Positions 1 to 6,757 of a DNA stretch of 13,611 nucleotides are shown piece after piece (positions within the stretch are counted from its first letter, which is position 1; each line of letters starts with the position of its first letter). Both the position numbers and the translations under genes were made by a program. The stretch is from Lachnospiraceae bacterium (GTDB lineage Bacteria > Bacillota > Clostridia > Lachnospirales > Lachnospiraceae): positions 9,734 through 23,344 of the forward strand of contig JAJPZP010000151.1 in the NCBI GenBank assembly GCA_021204285.1, read 5' to 3'. The notes under the pieces are model-generated. The model saw only the letters and a list, made by a program, of their open reading frames with translations. It ran no database searches and had not been told where the DNA came from.

Positions 1-131
1 GTGTCCGGCAGCGTCTTTTTAAAAGCCTCATACTGCGCCTCAAATTCCGGCACCAGCTGTGGAAACTGCGGCAGATACGCGCCCAGCGCGATTGAAAAAA
101 CGCCTACTCTTGCCTTTGTCTCTATTAACAT
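1..131 (-). CDS. Sugar isomerase, L-fucose/L-arabinose isomerase-like (N-terminus only)
   Basis: Only the first 43 codons are in the window; the gene continues past the left edge. The start is an ATG at 131 with a strong GGAGGAGGA ribosome binding site at 139-147, seven bases upstream. The peptide begins MLIETKARVGVFSIALGAY, followed by a region rich in Q, F and E. From memory this matches the N-termini of L-fucose/L-arabinose isomerase family proteins found beside rhamnulokinase and class II aldolase genes in gut Firmicutes. It is the third gene after rhaB and rhaD on the same strand, 31 bases past the aldolase stop, so it is probably co-transcribed and supplies the aldose-to-ketose step. 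The exact sugar cannot be told from this fragment. It is not obviously a classical RhaA. Confidence 0.6.
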   Translation of the reverse strand, partial: MLIETKARVGVFSIALGAYLPQFPQLVPEFEAQYEAFKKTLPD

Positions 132-162
132 AAATAAATCCTCCTCCATATGATATCGTAGA

Positions 163-1263
163 TCAGCCCTGCTTGCTGCGGTAGGACTCCGCCTCCCAGT
201 GCAGGATAAACTCTGTCAGATCCTCTGTCATCGGCAACGCACCGCCGAAGCTCTCCGTATAAACCGCCACTTTCATGGCGTCACGGTTCAAAAGTTTCGC
301 CTTTTCTCTTGCAGACTCACTGTCCGCCATCACGAAAATACCCACACCACGCAGCAGGATAACCTTCGGCGTGAAACCATTCTTTTCTTCAAATGCCTTT
401 TTCTTTTCCGCAGCTCCCTCTGTCGACGTAAGGAACAGAGGATAGGCACCGCTGTAAACAATATGATCCGGCGTAAACGGAACAAGCAGCGGCCCGGCCG
501 TCTCTTCACTCTCCACAAAAGCGGAAGCCTCCCTGACAGCATTCAGTTCCACGATCATCCCCAGCTCCCCGCTCAGCGCGGAAGCCGCCTTCTCAAGCTC
601 CTTCATCATTTCCATGTCCGGAGCATTCAGATCCGCTTTCCGCTGCACTGCCGCCGCCAGCGTGTTTTCCACAATGGCGAACAGCCCGTCGATTTCAGCC
701 ACCGTGTCGCCGGCTACAAAAATGCCGTGATTCTGCAACAGCAGAATCTGAACCTTCCTGCCCTGTGTCTTTTCATACTCCGCCATGGCGTCGAAGCAAA
801 GCTTCCCAAGCATATAGCCCGGACGGCAGGTCGGAATCCACAGCACCGTATCACCGAACAACTCCCGCGCTTTTTCCCCGGCCCCCTGTGAGCAGGTCAG
901 GCCATTGATCAGCGCCGGATGAACATGCAGCACATATTTCTGCGGGAACAGACTGTGGAGCAGCGCTTCCACGCTTGGCCGTTTCGACAGATCCGCGTCC
1001 GTCCGCGCATCCATCACGTCCGCGAGAAACGCGGCCTCTCTCTCCTTGTCTCCCGCGGGATATTCCTTCTCCATCAGTCCCCGGAGCTTCTCAATGCTCA
1101 TCGCCACAAAGCCGTTCTCCTCAATATCCGCAAGGCAGGTACCGGAACATTTCACATACAATGTTCCCCCCTCCTTCACAGAGGTATTACCGCCCCCGGC
1201 CAGCACATAATCCGGATTGCTCCCGTAGCGATTTGACATACTTATCAATTCTCTTAAATTCAT
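163..1263 (-). CDS. rhaD: Class II aldolase, rhamnulose-1-phosphate aldolase-like
   Basis: A 366-residue class II aldolase/adducin-fold protein. It is expected to cleave L-rhamnulose 1-phosphate to dihydroxyacetone phosphate and L-lactaldehyde in the cytosol. Visible motifs are a glycine-rich phosphate-binding loop GGGNTSVK (23-30), a probable catalytic Glu99 in PSVEALLHS, and zinc-ligand motifs HVHP (His113, His115) and QNHG (His179). After the roughly 215-residue aldolase domain there is an extra C-terminal region of about 150 residues. It resembles the tail of the aldolase half of the bifunctional aldolase/dehydrogenase (YuxG/RhaDE type), but the dehydrogenase domain is absent. E. coli RhaD is about 274 residues, so this is a different architecture. 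The ATG start at 1263 has AGGAGG at 1273-1278. The gene lies downstream of rhaB and upstream of a sugar isomerase on the same strand. The class is certain. The substrate is inferred from rhaB. Confidence 0.8.
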   Translation of the reverse strand: MNLRELISMSNRYGSNPDYVLAGGGNTSVKEGGTLYVKCSGTCLADIEENGFVAMSIEKLRGLMEKEYPAGDKEREAAFLADVMDARTDADLSKRPSVEALLHSLFPQKYVLHVHPALINGLTCSQGAGEKARELFGDTVLWIPTCRPGYMLGKLCFDAMAEYEKTQGRKVQILLLQNHGIFVAGDTVAEIDGLFAIVENTLAAAVQRKADLNAPDMEMMKELEKAASALSGELGMIVELNAVREASAFVESEETAGPLLVPFTPDHIVYSGAYPLFLTSTEGAAEKKKAFEEKNGFTPKVILLRGVGIFVMADSESAREKAKLLNRDAMKVAVYTESFGGALPMTEDLTEFILHWEAESYRSKQG

Positions 1264-1294
1264 CTTAGGTTTCCTCCTGTTGGTTCATATTTTT

Positions 1295-1333
1295 TATATG
1301 ACGCGTAAGCGGCATATAGCCTTCAAAGAAGGC
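1295..1333 (-). repeat. Two tandem hairpins between rhaB and rhaD
   Basis: In the 80-base gap between the rhaB stop and the rhaD start there are two adjacent inverted repeats. GCCTTC-3-GAAGGC at 1319-1333 is a perfect 6-bp stem. TATATG-12-CATATA spans 1295-1318. Neither is followed by a clear T run on the minus strand, so they look more like intercistronic mRNA structures (processing or stability) than a terminator. The function is inference. Confidence 0.45.
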
Positions 1334-1343
1334 GGTCTGTGGC

Positions 1344-2759
1344 CTACTGTTCTGAACGGCTACTGTATTTCTTTATCGGGAAAGAATGGAAAATGCACTC
1401 TCTCGCCTCATCCACCGTCCAGAACACTTCCTGCGCCAGCATCTGCGCAGCCAGATTGCCGATGGCCGTCCCCTCCGTCGGTCCGGCGTAGACTGTTTTC
1501 CCGGAACGATCTGCCGTAAGCTGATTCAGATACGCTGCATTTGCACCGCCACCTACAATATGAATACAGCTGTAGGTCTTTCCGGTAAGCTGTTCGATCT
1601 CCTTTGCTGTCTGCGCGTAGCAGTCCGCAAGGCTCTGATAAACAACCGTTGAGAGCTCTCCCGGCGTTTCCGGCACCGGATCGCCCTTCTCCCGGCAATA
1701 TTCCTGTACGGCCTCCGTCATATTGTCCGGTGATAGGAAGCGGATATCGTTCACATCCACGCGGGATGGAAAATCCTTTGCCTCCTGGGCCATGTCACAC
1801 AGCTGCGCAAAACTGTAGCGGTCATCCAGCTCATGTCGAATCGACTGAATCATCCACAGACCCATAATATTCTTCAGATAACGGACACGATATTCAATAC
1901 CACCCTCATTTGTAAAGTTCGCCTTCATGCTATCCAAACTGCATTCCGGCTCCTTCCGCTCCGTTCCCATGAGTGACCAGGTACCCGAACTGATATAGAG
2001 GAAATCATCCTCAAGCGCCGGCACCGCCAGCACCGCTGACCCGGTGTCGTGTGTGGCAGGCAGCGTCACTTCGCAGTCGAAGCCGACCTGCGCCTGCACT
2101 TCCTCTGTAAGATTTCCGAGCACCGTACCCGCTTTCATCAGGGTCTGGAAAATATGCTCCGGATAGCCGAGCTGACGGATCAGCTCGCGATCCCAGTCCT
2201 TTGTATACGGGTTGATAAGCTGTCCCGTCGTCGCCTCGGTATATTCGCAGGCTTTCTTTCCGGTGAGAAGATAATGAAAATAGTCCGGCATCATCAGCAG
2301 GCACTCCGCCCGTTCAAGCTGCTCCGGCGTCTGCTCCCGGATCGCCATCAGCTGATAGATGGTATTGAAGATCTGTTTCTGGATTCCGGTGCGCGCATAT
2401 AGCTCTTCCGGAGAGATGTACTCTGACACCTTCTCATCCATGCCGTCCGTCCGGTGATCGCGATAACCGACCGTGTCACCAATCACCCGATCCTCTTTAT
2501 CGAGCAGCACGAAATCGACGCCCCAGGTATCAATCCCCATGGAAACAGGAATCTTTCCCAGCTCTCTGCAGCGACGCATGCCCTCCAGAATAGAACGAAA
2601 CAAATGCTCTGTATCCCAGCACAGATGTCCGTTTTTCTCCTTCATGCCATTTTCGAAGCGATAGACCTCCTCCAGCCGGAGCTTACCGTCCTCGACCCGT
2701 CCCAGAATATGCCGGCCGCTCGACGCGCCGATGTCTACCGCCAGATAATACTGACTCAT
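1344..2759 (-). CDS. rhaB: Rhamnulokinase (FGGY carbohydrate kinase)
   Basis: A 471-residue FGGY-family kinase that phosphorylates L-rhamnulose with ATP to L-rhamnulose 1-phosphate, the step before the aldolase. Many segments match E. coli RhaB (489 residues) as I remember it: the N-terminal ATPase loop VDIGASSGR (8-16), GIDTWGVDFVLLD (75-87), MMPDYF (156-161), THDTGSAV (236-243) with the likely catalytic base Asp238, YLSSGTWSLMG-like YISSGTWSLMG (255-265), LKNIMGLW (295-302), and the ATP-binding IVGGGAN (401-407). These shared segments separate it from fuculokinase or xylulokinase. The ATG at 2759 follows GGAGGG at 2767-2772; the stop is TAG. It is the first gene of the operon, after a terminator that closes the regulator gene, so a promoter must lie in the roughly 45 bases at 2760-2805. 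I see only a weak AATAAT-type -10 there. Confidence 0.93.
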   Translation of the reverse strand: MSQYYLAVDIGASSGRHILGRVEDGKLRLEEVYRFENGMKEKNGHLCWDTEHLFRSILEGMRRCRELGKIPVSMGIDTWGVDFVLLDKEDRVIGDTVGYRDHRTDGMDEKVSEYISPEELYARTGIQKQIFNTIYQLMAIREQTPEQLERAECLLMMPDYFHYLLTGKKACEYTEATTGQLINPYTKDWDRELIRQLGYPEHIFQTLMKAGTVLGNLTEEVQAQVGFDCEVTLPATHDTGSAVLAVPALEDDFLYISSGTWSLMGTERKEPECSLDSMKANFTNEGGIEYRVRYLKNIMGLWMIQSIRHELDDRYSFAQLCDMAQEAKDFPSRVDVNDIRFLSPDNMTEAVQEYCREKGDPVPETPGELSTVVYQSLADCYAQTAKEIEQLTGKTYSCIHIVGGGANAAYLNQLTADRSGKTVYAGPTEGTAIGNLAAQMLAQEVFWTVDEARECIFHSFPIKKYSSRSEQ

Positions 2760-2806
2760 ATGTAAACCCTCCTTCCCTACTTTGATTATTCCAGAAAGAA
2801 AGGAAA

Positions 2807-2847
2807 AAAATAAGAACGTCGTTTTTTTTTAACAACGTTCTTATTTT
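2807..2847 (-). terminator. Hairpin terminator between the AraC regulator and rhaB
   Basis: TAAGAACGTCGTT (2811-2823) pairs with AACAACGTTCTTA (2831-2843) at 12 of 13 positions around a 7-base loop. The stem extends by four A-T pairs on each side. On the minus strand it ends in ATTTTTTTCC, a good intrinsic terminator for the regulator gene. The regulator's TAA stop (2841-2843) forms the base of the stem. On the plus strand the hairpin is followed by only four T, so it acts mainly leftward. It insulates rhaB from regulator transcription. Confidence 0.8.
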
Positions 2848-3815
2848 CCGATCCTGCCCGCCTCGCGATATTCTTTCGGCGTCATTCCAAAGCGTTTTCG
2901 AAAGACGTTATGAAAATAACTTGTATTTTCATAACCCACTGCATTGATAATATCCACCACGGGAAGCTGCGTCCGCGTCAACAGGAAGGCCGACTGGTTC
3001 AGCCTCTTCGTGAGCAGCAATTCCTTGAATGTGGAGCCAGAATGGAGACGAATAAACTTGCTGAGGCCGGATGGCGTCTGCCGCAGTTCCCGGCAGAGTT
3101 CCTCCAGCGTCGCAGTACGGTAACTGGTCTCAATATAAGAGAGAATGTGCGCCATACATTCCTGTTCATAGGGATTGCCGGATCCATAACGAATATGGTC
3201 ATTCAGATTCACCAGATGTAAAAACAGAAGCCCCATCGTGATCTGATCGATATTTCTGCGGTTGACCTGCTGATGCGCCATAGACCAGAGCATATTTTCC
3301 ATGAGATTCTGCACCGGCAGCTCATCTTTTGCGTTGAAATAAAGATAAAGAGCCTGTTCCTTGCCTCCTGTCAGAATATTGACCAGAAAATCCCAGAGCA
3401 GATTTTCATCCTCCTGCATCCGAAATGCGGTATCAAAGAATTCCGGCTGCACAATGAAGTTGACAGCAATATCCTCCTTGTCGGCCGGAAGGATTTCATG
3501 CTCCGCATTCTGATTCAGGAAAAGCAGGTCCCCCTGCTTCAGCGTAATGCGTTCCCCATTTCCCAGAATATGTGTCGTCGTACCGTGATACATATAGATG
3601 ATCTCTACATAATTATGACGATGCATCGGAAAATGGATAAAACGGGTGTGATGACGCGCCATGATCAGCTTTCCCTTTGTAAGAAGCTTGCGGCTGTCGA
3701 CCACGAACTCTTTTTCATTTGTATAAATCTGCCGCTGCACTTCCTGATTTCCATCAAGGATTGCCTGCTCTTCTTCGGAAATGCTGCTGAATATTTGGTA
3801 TAATTCCCTATCCAT
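2841..3815 (-). CDS. AraC-family transcriptional regulator with cupin sensor domain
   Basis: A 324-residue regulator. Residues of roughly 50-130 form a cupin-type ligand-binding domain (HFPMHRHNYVEIIYMYHG, then LKQGDLLFLNQNAEHEI). The C-terminal 100 residues carry two helix-turn-helix motifs of AraC type. The first is around LEELCRELRQTPSGLSKFI. The second ends in the family signature AVGYENTSYFHNVFRKRFGMTPKEYR. It sits directly upstream of rhaB on the same strand, with a terminator between, so it is probably the rhamnose-responsive activator (RhaR/RhaS-like role). The inducer is inferred from position. The ATG at 3815 has only a weak GGGG-type ribosome site. The 90-base gap upstream is largely filled by the efp terminator, so no clear promoter is visible and low expression or read-through is possible. 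Confidence 0.85.
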   Translation of the reverse strand: MDRELYQIFSSISEEEQAILDGNQEVQRQIYTNEKEFVVDSRKLLTKGKLIMARHHTRFIHFPMHRHNYVEIIYMYHGTTTHILGNGERITLKQGDLLFLNQNAEHEILPADKEDIAVNFIVQPEFFDTAFRMQEDENLLWDFLVNILTGGKEQALYLYFNAKDELPVQNLMENMLWSMAHQQVNRRNIDQITMGLLFLHLVNLNDHIRYGSGNPYEQECMAHILSYIETSYRTATLEELCRELRQTPSGLSKFIRLHSGSTFKELLLTKRLNQSAFLLTRTQLPVVDIINAVGYENTSYFHNVFRKRFGMTPKEYREAGRIGK

Positions 3816-3830
3816 CGATACCCCTGCCTG

Positions 3831-3881
3831 TAAAAACTGCCCCCGCGGGCGACTCCCGAAAAGTCCACCTGTGGAGGCAGT
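3831..3881 (-). terminator. Probable terminator downstream of efp
   Basis: On the minus strand ACTGCCTCC (complement of 3873-3881) pairs with GGGGGCAGT (complement of 3836-3844), 9 bp with one G-U, followed by TTTT. The large loop holds smaller GC-rich palindromes (CCACAGGTGG and CCCGCGGG). It lies 23 bases past the efp stop. Confidence 0.5.
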
Positions 3882-3905
3882 ACACTTGCCGTTTTCTCTG
3901 AGCTT

Positions 3906-4463
3906 TTATACGCGGGACAGATATTCTCCGGTTCTCGTGTCGATCTTGATCACCGTGCCACGCTCCACAAACAGCGGAACCATGACCACCGCGCCGGTCT
4001 CGACGGTTGCAGGTTTGGATGCGCCGGTGGCGGTATCTCCCTTGAAGCCCGGCTCGGTCTCCGTGACCTCGAGCTCTACGAAGAGCGGCGGCTCAACTGC
4101 GAACACGTTCCCTTTGTAGGAACAGATTTTGACCATTTCGTTCTCCTTGACAAACTTCAGCGAATCGCCGATATCATCACTGTTCAGCGCGATCTGGGCC
4201 AAGTTTTCCACGTTCATGAAGTGGTAGAGATCACCATCGCTGTACAGATACTGCATATCCACACGATCAATATGGGCAAGCGGGAACTTCTCGGTCGGAC
4301 GGAAGGTCTTCTCCACAACGCCGCCATTGATAATATTCTTGAGCTTCGCCCTGACAAACGCTGCGCCCTTTCCGGGCTTCACATGCTGGAACTCGAGAAT
4401 CTGGTATACGTTTCCATCGATCTCCAGCGTCACGCCGTTCTTAAAATCTCCTGCAAAAATCAT
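3906..4463 (-). CDS. efp: Translation elongation factor P
   Basis: A 185-residue EF-P of normal length. It binds between the ribosomal P and E sites and relieves stalling at polyproline stretches. Three OB-like domains are evident. The KOW-like N-terminal domain carries the loop [12 protein letters not shown] (27-38), with Lys32 at the tip in the position modified in other bacteria. The C-terminal domain ends in the signature [14 protein letters not shown]. The ATG at 4463 has AGGAGG-type spacing (TCCTCC at 4471-4476 on the plus strand). It follows aroK on the same strand but has its own promoter candidate at 4517-4545. The stop is TAA. Confidence 0.97.
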   Translation of the reverse strand: MIFAGDFKNGVTLEIDGNVYQILEFQHVKPGKGAAFVRAKLKNIINGGVVEKTFRPTEKFPLAHIDRVDMQYLYSDGDLYHFMNVENLAQIALNSDDIGDSLKFVKENEMVKICSYKGNVFAVEPPLFVELEVTETEPGFKGDTATGASKPATVETGAVVMVPLFVERGTVIKIDTRTGEYLSRV

Positions 4464-4486
4464 TCACTCGTCCTCCTTATGTCACG

Positions 4487-4505
4487 GGGGATTCGAACAC
4501 TCCCC
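4487..4505 (-). repeat. Hairpin at the 5' end of the efp leader
   Basis: GGGGA-9-TCCCC, a 5-bp stem whose loop contains GTTCGAA. If transcription starts about seven bases after the -10 box, this hairpin would be nearly 5'-terminal on the efp mRNA, about 10 bases before the Shine-Dalgarno. It resembles a tRNA T-arm in sequence but not in proper stem length. The role is unknown. Confidence 0.35.
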
Positions 4506-4516
4506 TACTTCCTACT

Positions 4517-4545
4517 ATCTTATAATAGTTTCCGTCTTTTTTCAA
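4517..4545 (-). promoter_or_regulatory. Sigma-A promoter candidate for efp
   Basis: TTGAAA (complement of 4540-4545), a 17-base spacer and TAAGAT (complement of 4517-4522). The -35 box overlaps the aroK stop codon. A 5-bp inverted repeat ACTAT/ATAGT flanks the -10 box. Confidence 0.55.
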
Positions 4546-5060
4546 TACCCGAATTTGCGCGCTTCCAGGCGAATCATCTGCGCGACCTCCGGAACACTGT
4601 ACCCGTCCGTCTGAATCATAAGATGCGCCGCCTCCCGGTAAAGCGCCTCTCTCTCTCTCATGAGTCGCTCTACGCGCGTTTCCAGATTCTCTCCGCTCAG
4701 CATCGGGCGTGTTCCATCGTTTCGCACACGGCCCAGGATCGTCTCTTTTGAGGCCAGAAGATAAACCACACAGCCCAGGCTTCGCAGTAAATCCCGGTTT
4801 CGCTCTCTTACCGGCATCCCTCCGCCCACAGAGATCACGCTGTGATCCGTGTCGTTCTGCATCCGCTCCAGAAGAGCCGTCTCCAGATCCCGAAAATAAG
4901 GCTCCCCGTATTTTTCGAAGATAGCGGAAATCTCCATTCCCTGCTCCGCCACAATCCGTTCATCCGTATCAACGAAGGTCATGCCGCTCTCCTGTGCCAG
5001 ACAGTTTCCCACGCTCGTCTTGCCTGCTCCCATAAATCCAATCAATATCAGGTTCTGCAT
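4542..5060 (-). CDS. aroK: Shikimate kinase
   Basis: Phosphorylates shikimate to shikimate 3-phosphate with ATP, in the cytosol, in chorismate synthesis. Counting from the ATG at 5060 it is 172 residues, normal for the family. Motifs are the P-loop GFMGAGKTS (8-16), shikimate-binding DTD (31-33) and Arg57, GGG (79-81), the lid arginine in RPML (Arg118), and Arg137 in REREALY. A GTG one codon earlier (5063) could also serve as the start; its G is the last base of the nrdR TAG stop. I prefer ATG because family members begin about seven residues before the P-loop. No strong ribosome site is visible, so translational coupling to nrdR is likely. The partner enzyme aroE lies some 3.5 kb away on the same strand. 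Confidence 0.95.
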   Translation of the reverse strand: MQNLILIGFMGAGKTSVGNCLAQESGMTFVDTDERIVAEQGMEISAIFEKYGEPYFRDLETALLERMQNDTDHSVISVGGGMPVRERNRDLLRSLGCVVYLLASKETILGRVRNDGTRPMLSGENLETRVERLMREREALYREAAHLMIQTDGYSVPEVAQMIRLEARKFGY

Positions 5061-5062
5061 CA

Positions 5063-5512
5063 CTATTTTAAAATCTTCTCCAGCTCCTTCATAAAAGTAT
5101 TCACATCCTTGAACTCCCGGTAAACCGATGCAAAGCGGACATAAGCCACGGAGTCGAGGCTGCGAAGCTTTTCCATGACCAGCTCCCCGATCTCACGGCT
5201 CGAGACCTCACGCTGCTCCCGCGCGAAAATCGCTGCCTCCACCTCATCAATCATGGCCTCCACCTGATCTGTGGAGATCGGACGCTTATGGCAGGCGCGA
5301 AAGACACCGCCCTCAATTTTCGACCGGTCATAGGTTTCCCGGTTGTTGTCCTTCTTGATGACCATGATCGGAACCAGCTCCACCTTCTCATAGGTCGTGA
5401 AACGCTTATGGCACGCGTCGCACTCCCGCCTGCGCCGGATGGAGTCACCCTCATCTGCCGGCCTCGAATCGATCACGCGTGTATTGTCTTTCCCGCAATA
5501 TGGACACTTCAT
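5063..5512 (-). CDS. nrdR: Transcriptional repressor NrdR
   Basis: A 149-residue NrdR, the usual length. It is an ATP/dATP-sensing repressor of ribonucleotide reductase genes. The N-terminal zinc ribbon has Cys3, Cys6, Cys31 and Cys34 (MKCPYCG and [12 protein letters not shown]), followed by a basic RRRR stretch. The ATP-cone domain spans about 46-136, including [16 protein letters not shown]. The C-terminus is [21 protein letters not shown], as in the family. The ATG at 5512 is preceded only by GGGAAG close to the start. A good promoter lies at 5547-5576. It overlaps or abuts aroK by its TAG stop. No ribonucleotide reductase gene is in the window, so it acts elsewhere. Confidence 0.97.
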   Translation of the reverse strand: MKCPYCGKDNTRVIDSRPADEGDSIRRRRECDACHKRFTTYEKVELVPIMVIKKDNNRETYDRSKIEGGVFRACHKRPISTDQVEAMIDEVEAAIFAREQREVSSREIGELVMEKLRSLDSVAYVRFASVYREFKDVNTFMKELEKILK

Positions 5513-5546
5513 CTTCCCAATACATACCCTTCTTCTTCAGTTTCTC

Positions 5547-5576
5547 AGTATAAACCAGGAAACGCCAGGATATCAA
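5547..5576 (-). promoter_or_regulatory. Sigma-A promoter for nrdR-aroK
   Basis: TTGATA (complement of 5571-5576) and TATACT (complement of 5547-5552), each 5 of 6 to consensus, separated by 18 bases. It lies in the 114-base divergent region between nrdR and ymxH and gives a leader of about 28 bases. I see no equally good plus-strand promoter for ymxH in this gap. Confidence 0.65.
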
Positions 5577-5626
5577 TCAAACGAAGGTTTATTCATAGCC
5601 TGAAAATAAAAAGGAAATGTGGCTAT

Positions 5627-5893
5627 ATGCGTTTTTGTGAGCTGAAAGAAAAAGATATCGTCAACCGTTGCGACTGCAAACGGCTCGGACGGGCAAGTGA
5701 TTTTGTGTTCGATGAGAAGAGCGGCGCGATTTGTGCAGTCGTTGTACAGGGTCCGAACCGGCTGCTCGGATTTCTAAGTCCGGATCAGGAGTATATTATT
5801 CCCTGGAAGTGTATCTGTCAGATTGGACCAGATATTATTCTCGTCGAAATTCACGAAGAGGAGACTCTCACACCCAGAAAAATCTGGCATTAG
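5627..5893 (+). CDS. ymxH: YlmC/YmxH-family sporulation-associated PRC-barrel protein
   Basis: An 88-residue protein in one PRC-barrel fold. It matches the YlmC/YmxH family by MRFCELKEKDIVN at the start, a DCKRLGRASDFVFDE segment and YIIPWKCICQIGPDIILVE near the end. The biochemical role is not known; members are linked to sporulation by neighbourhood. The open frame runs further upstream, but the start at 5627 is chosen because AAGGAA lies at 5611-5616 and family members begin with MRxCELK. The stop is TAG, directly followed by ATG in the same frame as sigG. It lies 84 bases before sigG on the same strand and diverges from nrdR. Confidence 0.85.
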   Translation: MRFCELKEKDIVNRCDCKRLGRASDFVFDEKSGAICAVVVQGPNRLLGFLSPDQEYIIPWKCICQIGPDIILVEIHEEETLTPRKIWH

Positions 5894-5909
5894 ATGTTTC
5901 GTTTCTCCT

Positions 5910-5938
5910 GCATTAAGAACCTGATTTTGGGAAATCCT
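5910..5938 (+). promoter_or_regulatory. Candidate sigma-F/sigma-G type promoter for sigG
   Basis: GCATT (5910-5914), a 15-base spacer and GGAAATCCT (5930-5938). Compared with the remembered B. subtilis consensus (GYATA, then GGnnAnAnT) there is one mismatch in each box. It lies 40 bases before the sigG ATG. In B. subtilis sigG is transcribed by sigma-F, so the position makes sense, but the match is short. Confidence 0.35.
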
Positions 5939-5977
5939 TTAGTACAGAAAAGCTTTCCGATCAGCAGGAGGAGTGGA

Positions 5978-6754
5978 ATGACATCAAATAAGGTGGAAAT
6001 CTGCGGGGTCAACACATCCAGGCTCCCGCTCCTGACAAATGAGGAAAAAGAGATGCTGTTTGAGCGCATTCAGAAAGGGGATAAAGAGGCGAGAGAGCTG
6101 TACATCCGGGGAAACTTAAGGCTGGTCCTGAGCGTCATCAAACGCTTCTCCTCCAGCAACGAAAATGCGGACGATCTCTTCCAGATCGGCTATATCGGCC
6201 TCATTAAGGCGATCGACAATTTTGACTGTACGATGGATGTGAAATTCAGTACCTATGCGGTGCCGATGATTGTCGGAGAAATCCGCAGATACCTGAGGGA
6301 CAATAACAGCATACGGGTCAGCCGTTCCCTCCGTGATATCGCCTATAAGGCGATCTATGCCCGGGAGATGCTCTCCCGCGAAACTTCCGGAGAACCCACG
6401 CTCGAACAGATTTCCGAGGCGATCGACATACCAAAAGAAGATATCGTCTAGTCTCTCGACGCAATTCAGAGTCCGATCAGTCTCTATGATCCGGTCTATA
6501 CCGAGGGCGGCGATACACTCTATGTCATGGACCAGATCAGCGACCGCAAGAACAAGGAGGAAAACTGGGTGCGCGATCTGTCGCTCTCCGAAGCCATGAA
6601 AAAGCTGTCTCCCCGGGAGAACCATATCATCAGCCTGCGTTTTTTCGAGGGGCGCACGCAGATGGAGGTTGCCGAGGAGATCCACATTTCCCAGGCTCAG
6701 GTCAGCCGTCTCGAAAAAAACGCGCTGAAGACGATGCGGAACTACCTGAGCTGA
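5978..6754 (+). pseudogene. sigG: Forespore sigma factor SigG interrupted by an in-frame TAG
   Basis: Late forespore sigma factor. The N-terminus NKVEICGVNTSRLPLL is diagnostic for SigG. The ATG at 5978 has AGGAGG at 5966-5971 with a 6-base spacer. Region 2 covers about residues 37-107 (LFQIGYIGLIKAIDNF, then FSTYAVPMIVGEIRRYLRD) and region 3 begins near 116. Codon 158 (6449-6451) is TAG, where B. subtilis has Phe in its VVFALDAIQ segment as I recall. The same frame then continues intact with SLDAIQSPISLYDPV, YVMDQISD and a full region 4 (RTQMEVAEEI, ISQAQVSRLEK) to TGA at 6752-6754. Read through, it is 258 residues, the normal length. No other lesion is visible. As written, only a region 2/3 fragment (157 residues) is made. 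An internal restart at ATG 6527 lacks a good ribosome site. The gene converges with sigE, 3 bases apart. Sequencing error, recent mutation or suppression are the alternatives. Confidence 0.88.
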
Positions 6755-6757
6755 GCG

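Noticed and set aside
4486..4505. tRNA or tRNA fragment on the minus strand
   Set aside because: Only a T-arm-like hairpin is present. Using the standard 7-base loop the stem mispairs, and no acceptor, D or anticodon arm can be built around it.
5894..5977. ATG immediately after the ymxH stop, in frame with sigG, as a sigG start or a ymxH-sigG fusion
   Set aside because: No ribosome site precedes 5894, the extra 28 residues are unlike SigG, and AGGAGG at 5966-5971 with the NKVEICGVNTS N-terminus marks 5978 as the start.
6527..6754. Separate small gene encoding only sigma region 4
   Set aside because: It is the in-frame continuation of sigG after the TAG. There is no convincing ribosome site near ATG 6527, and the codons between 6452 and 6526 are also SigG-like.
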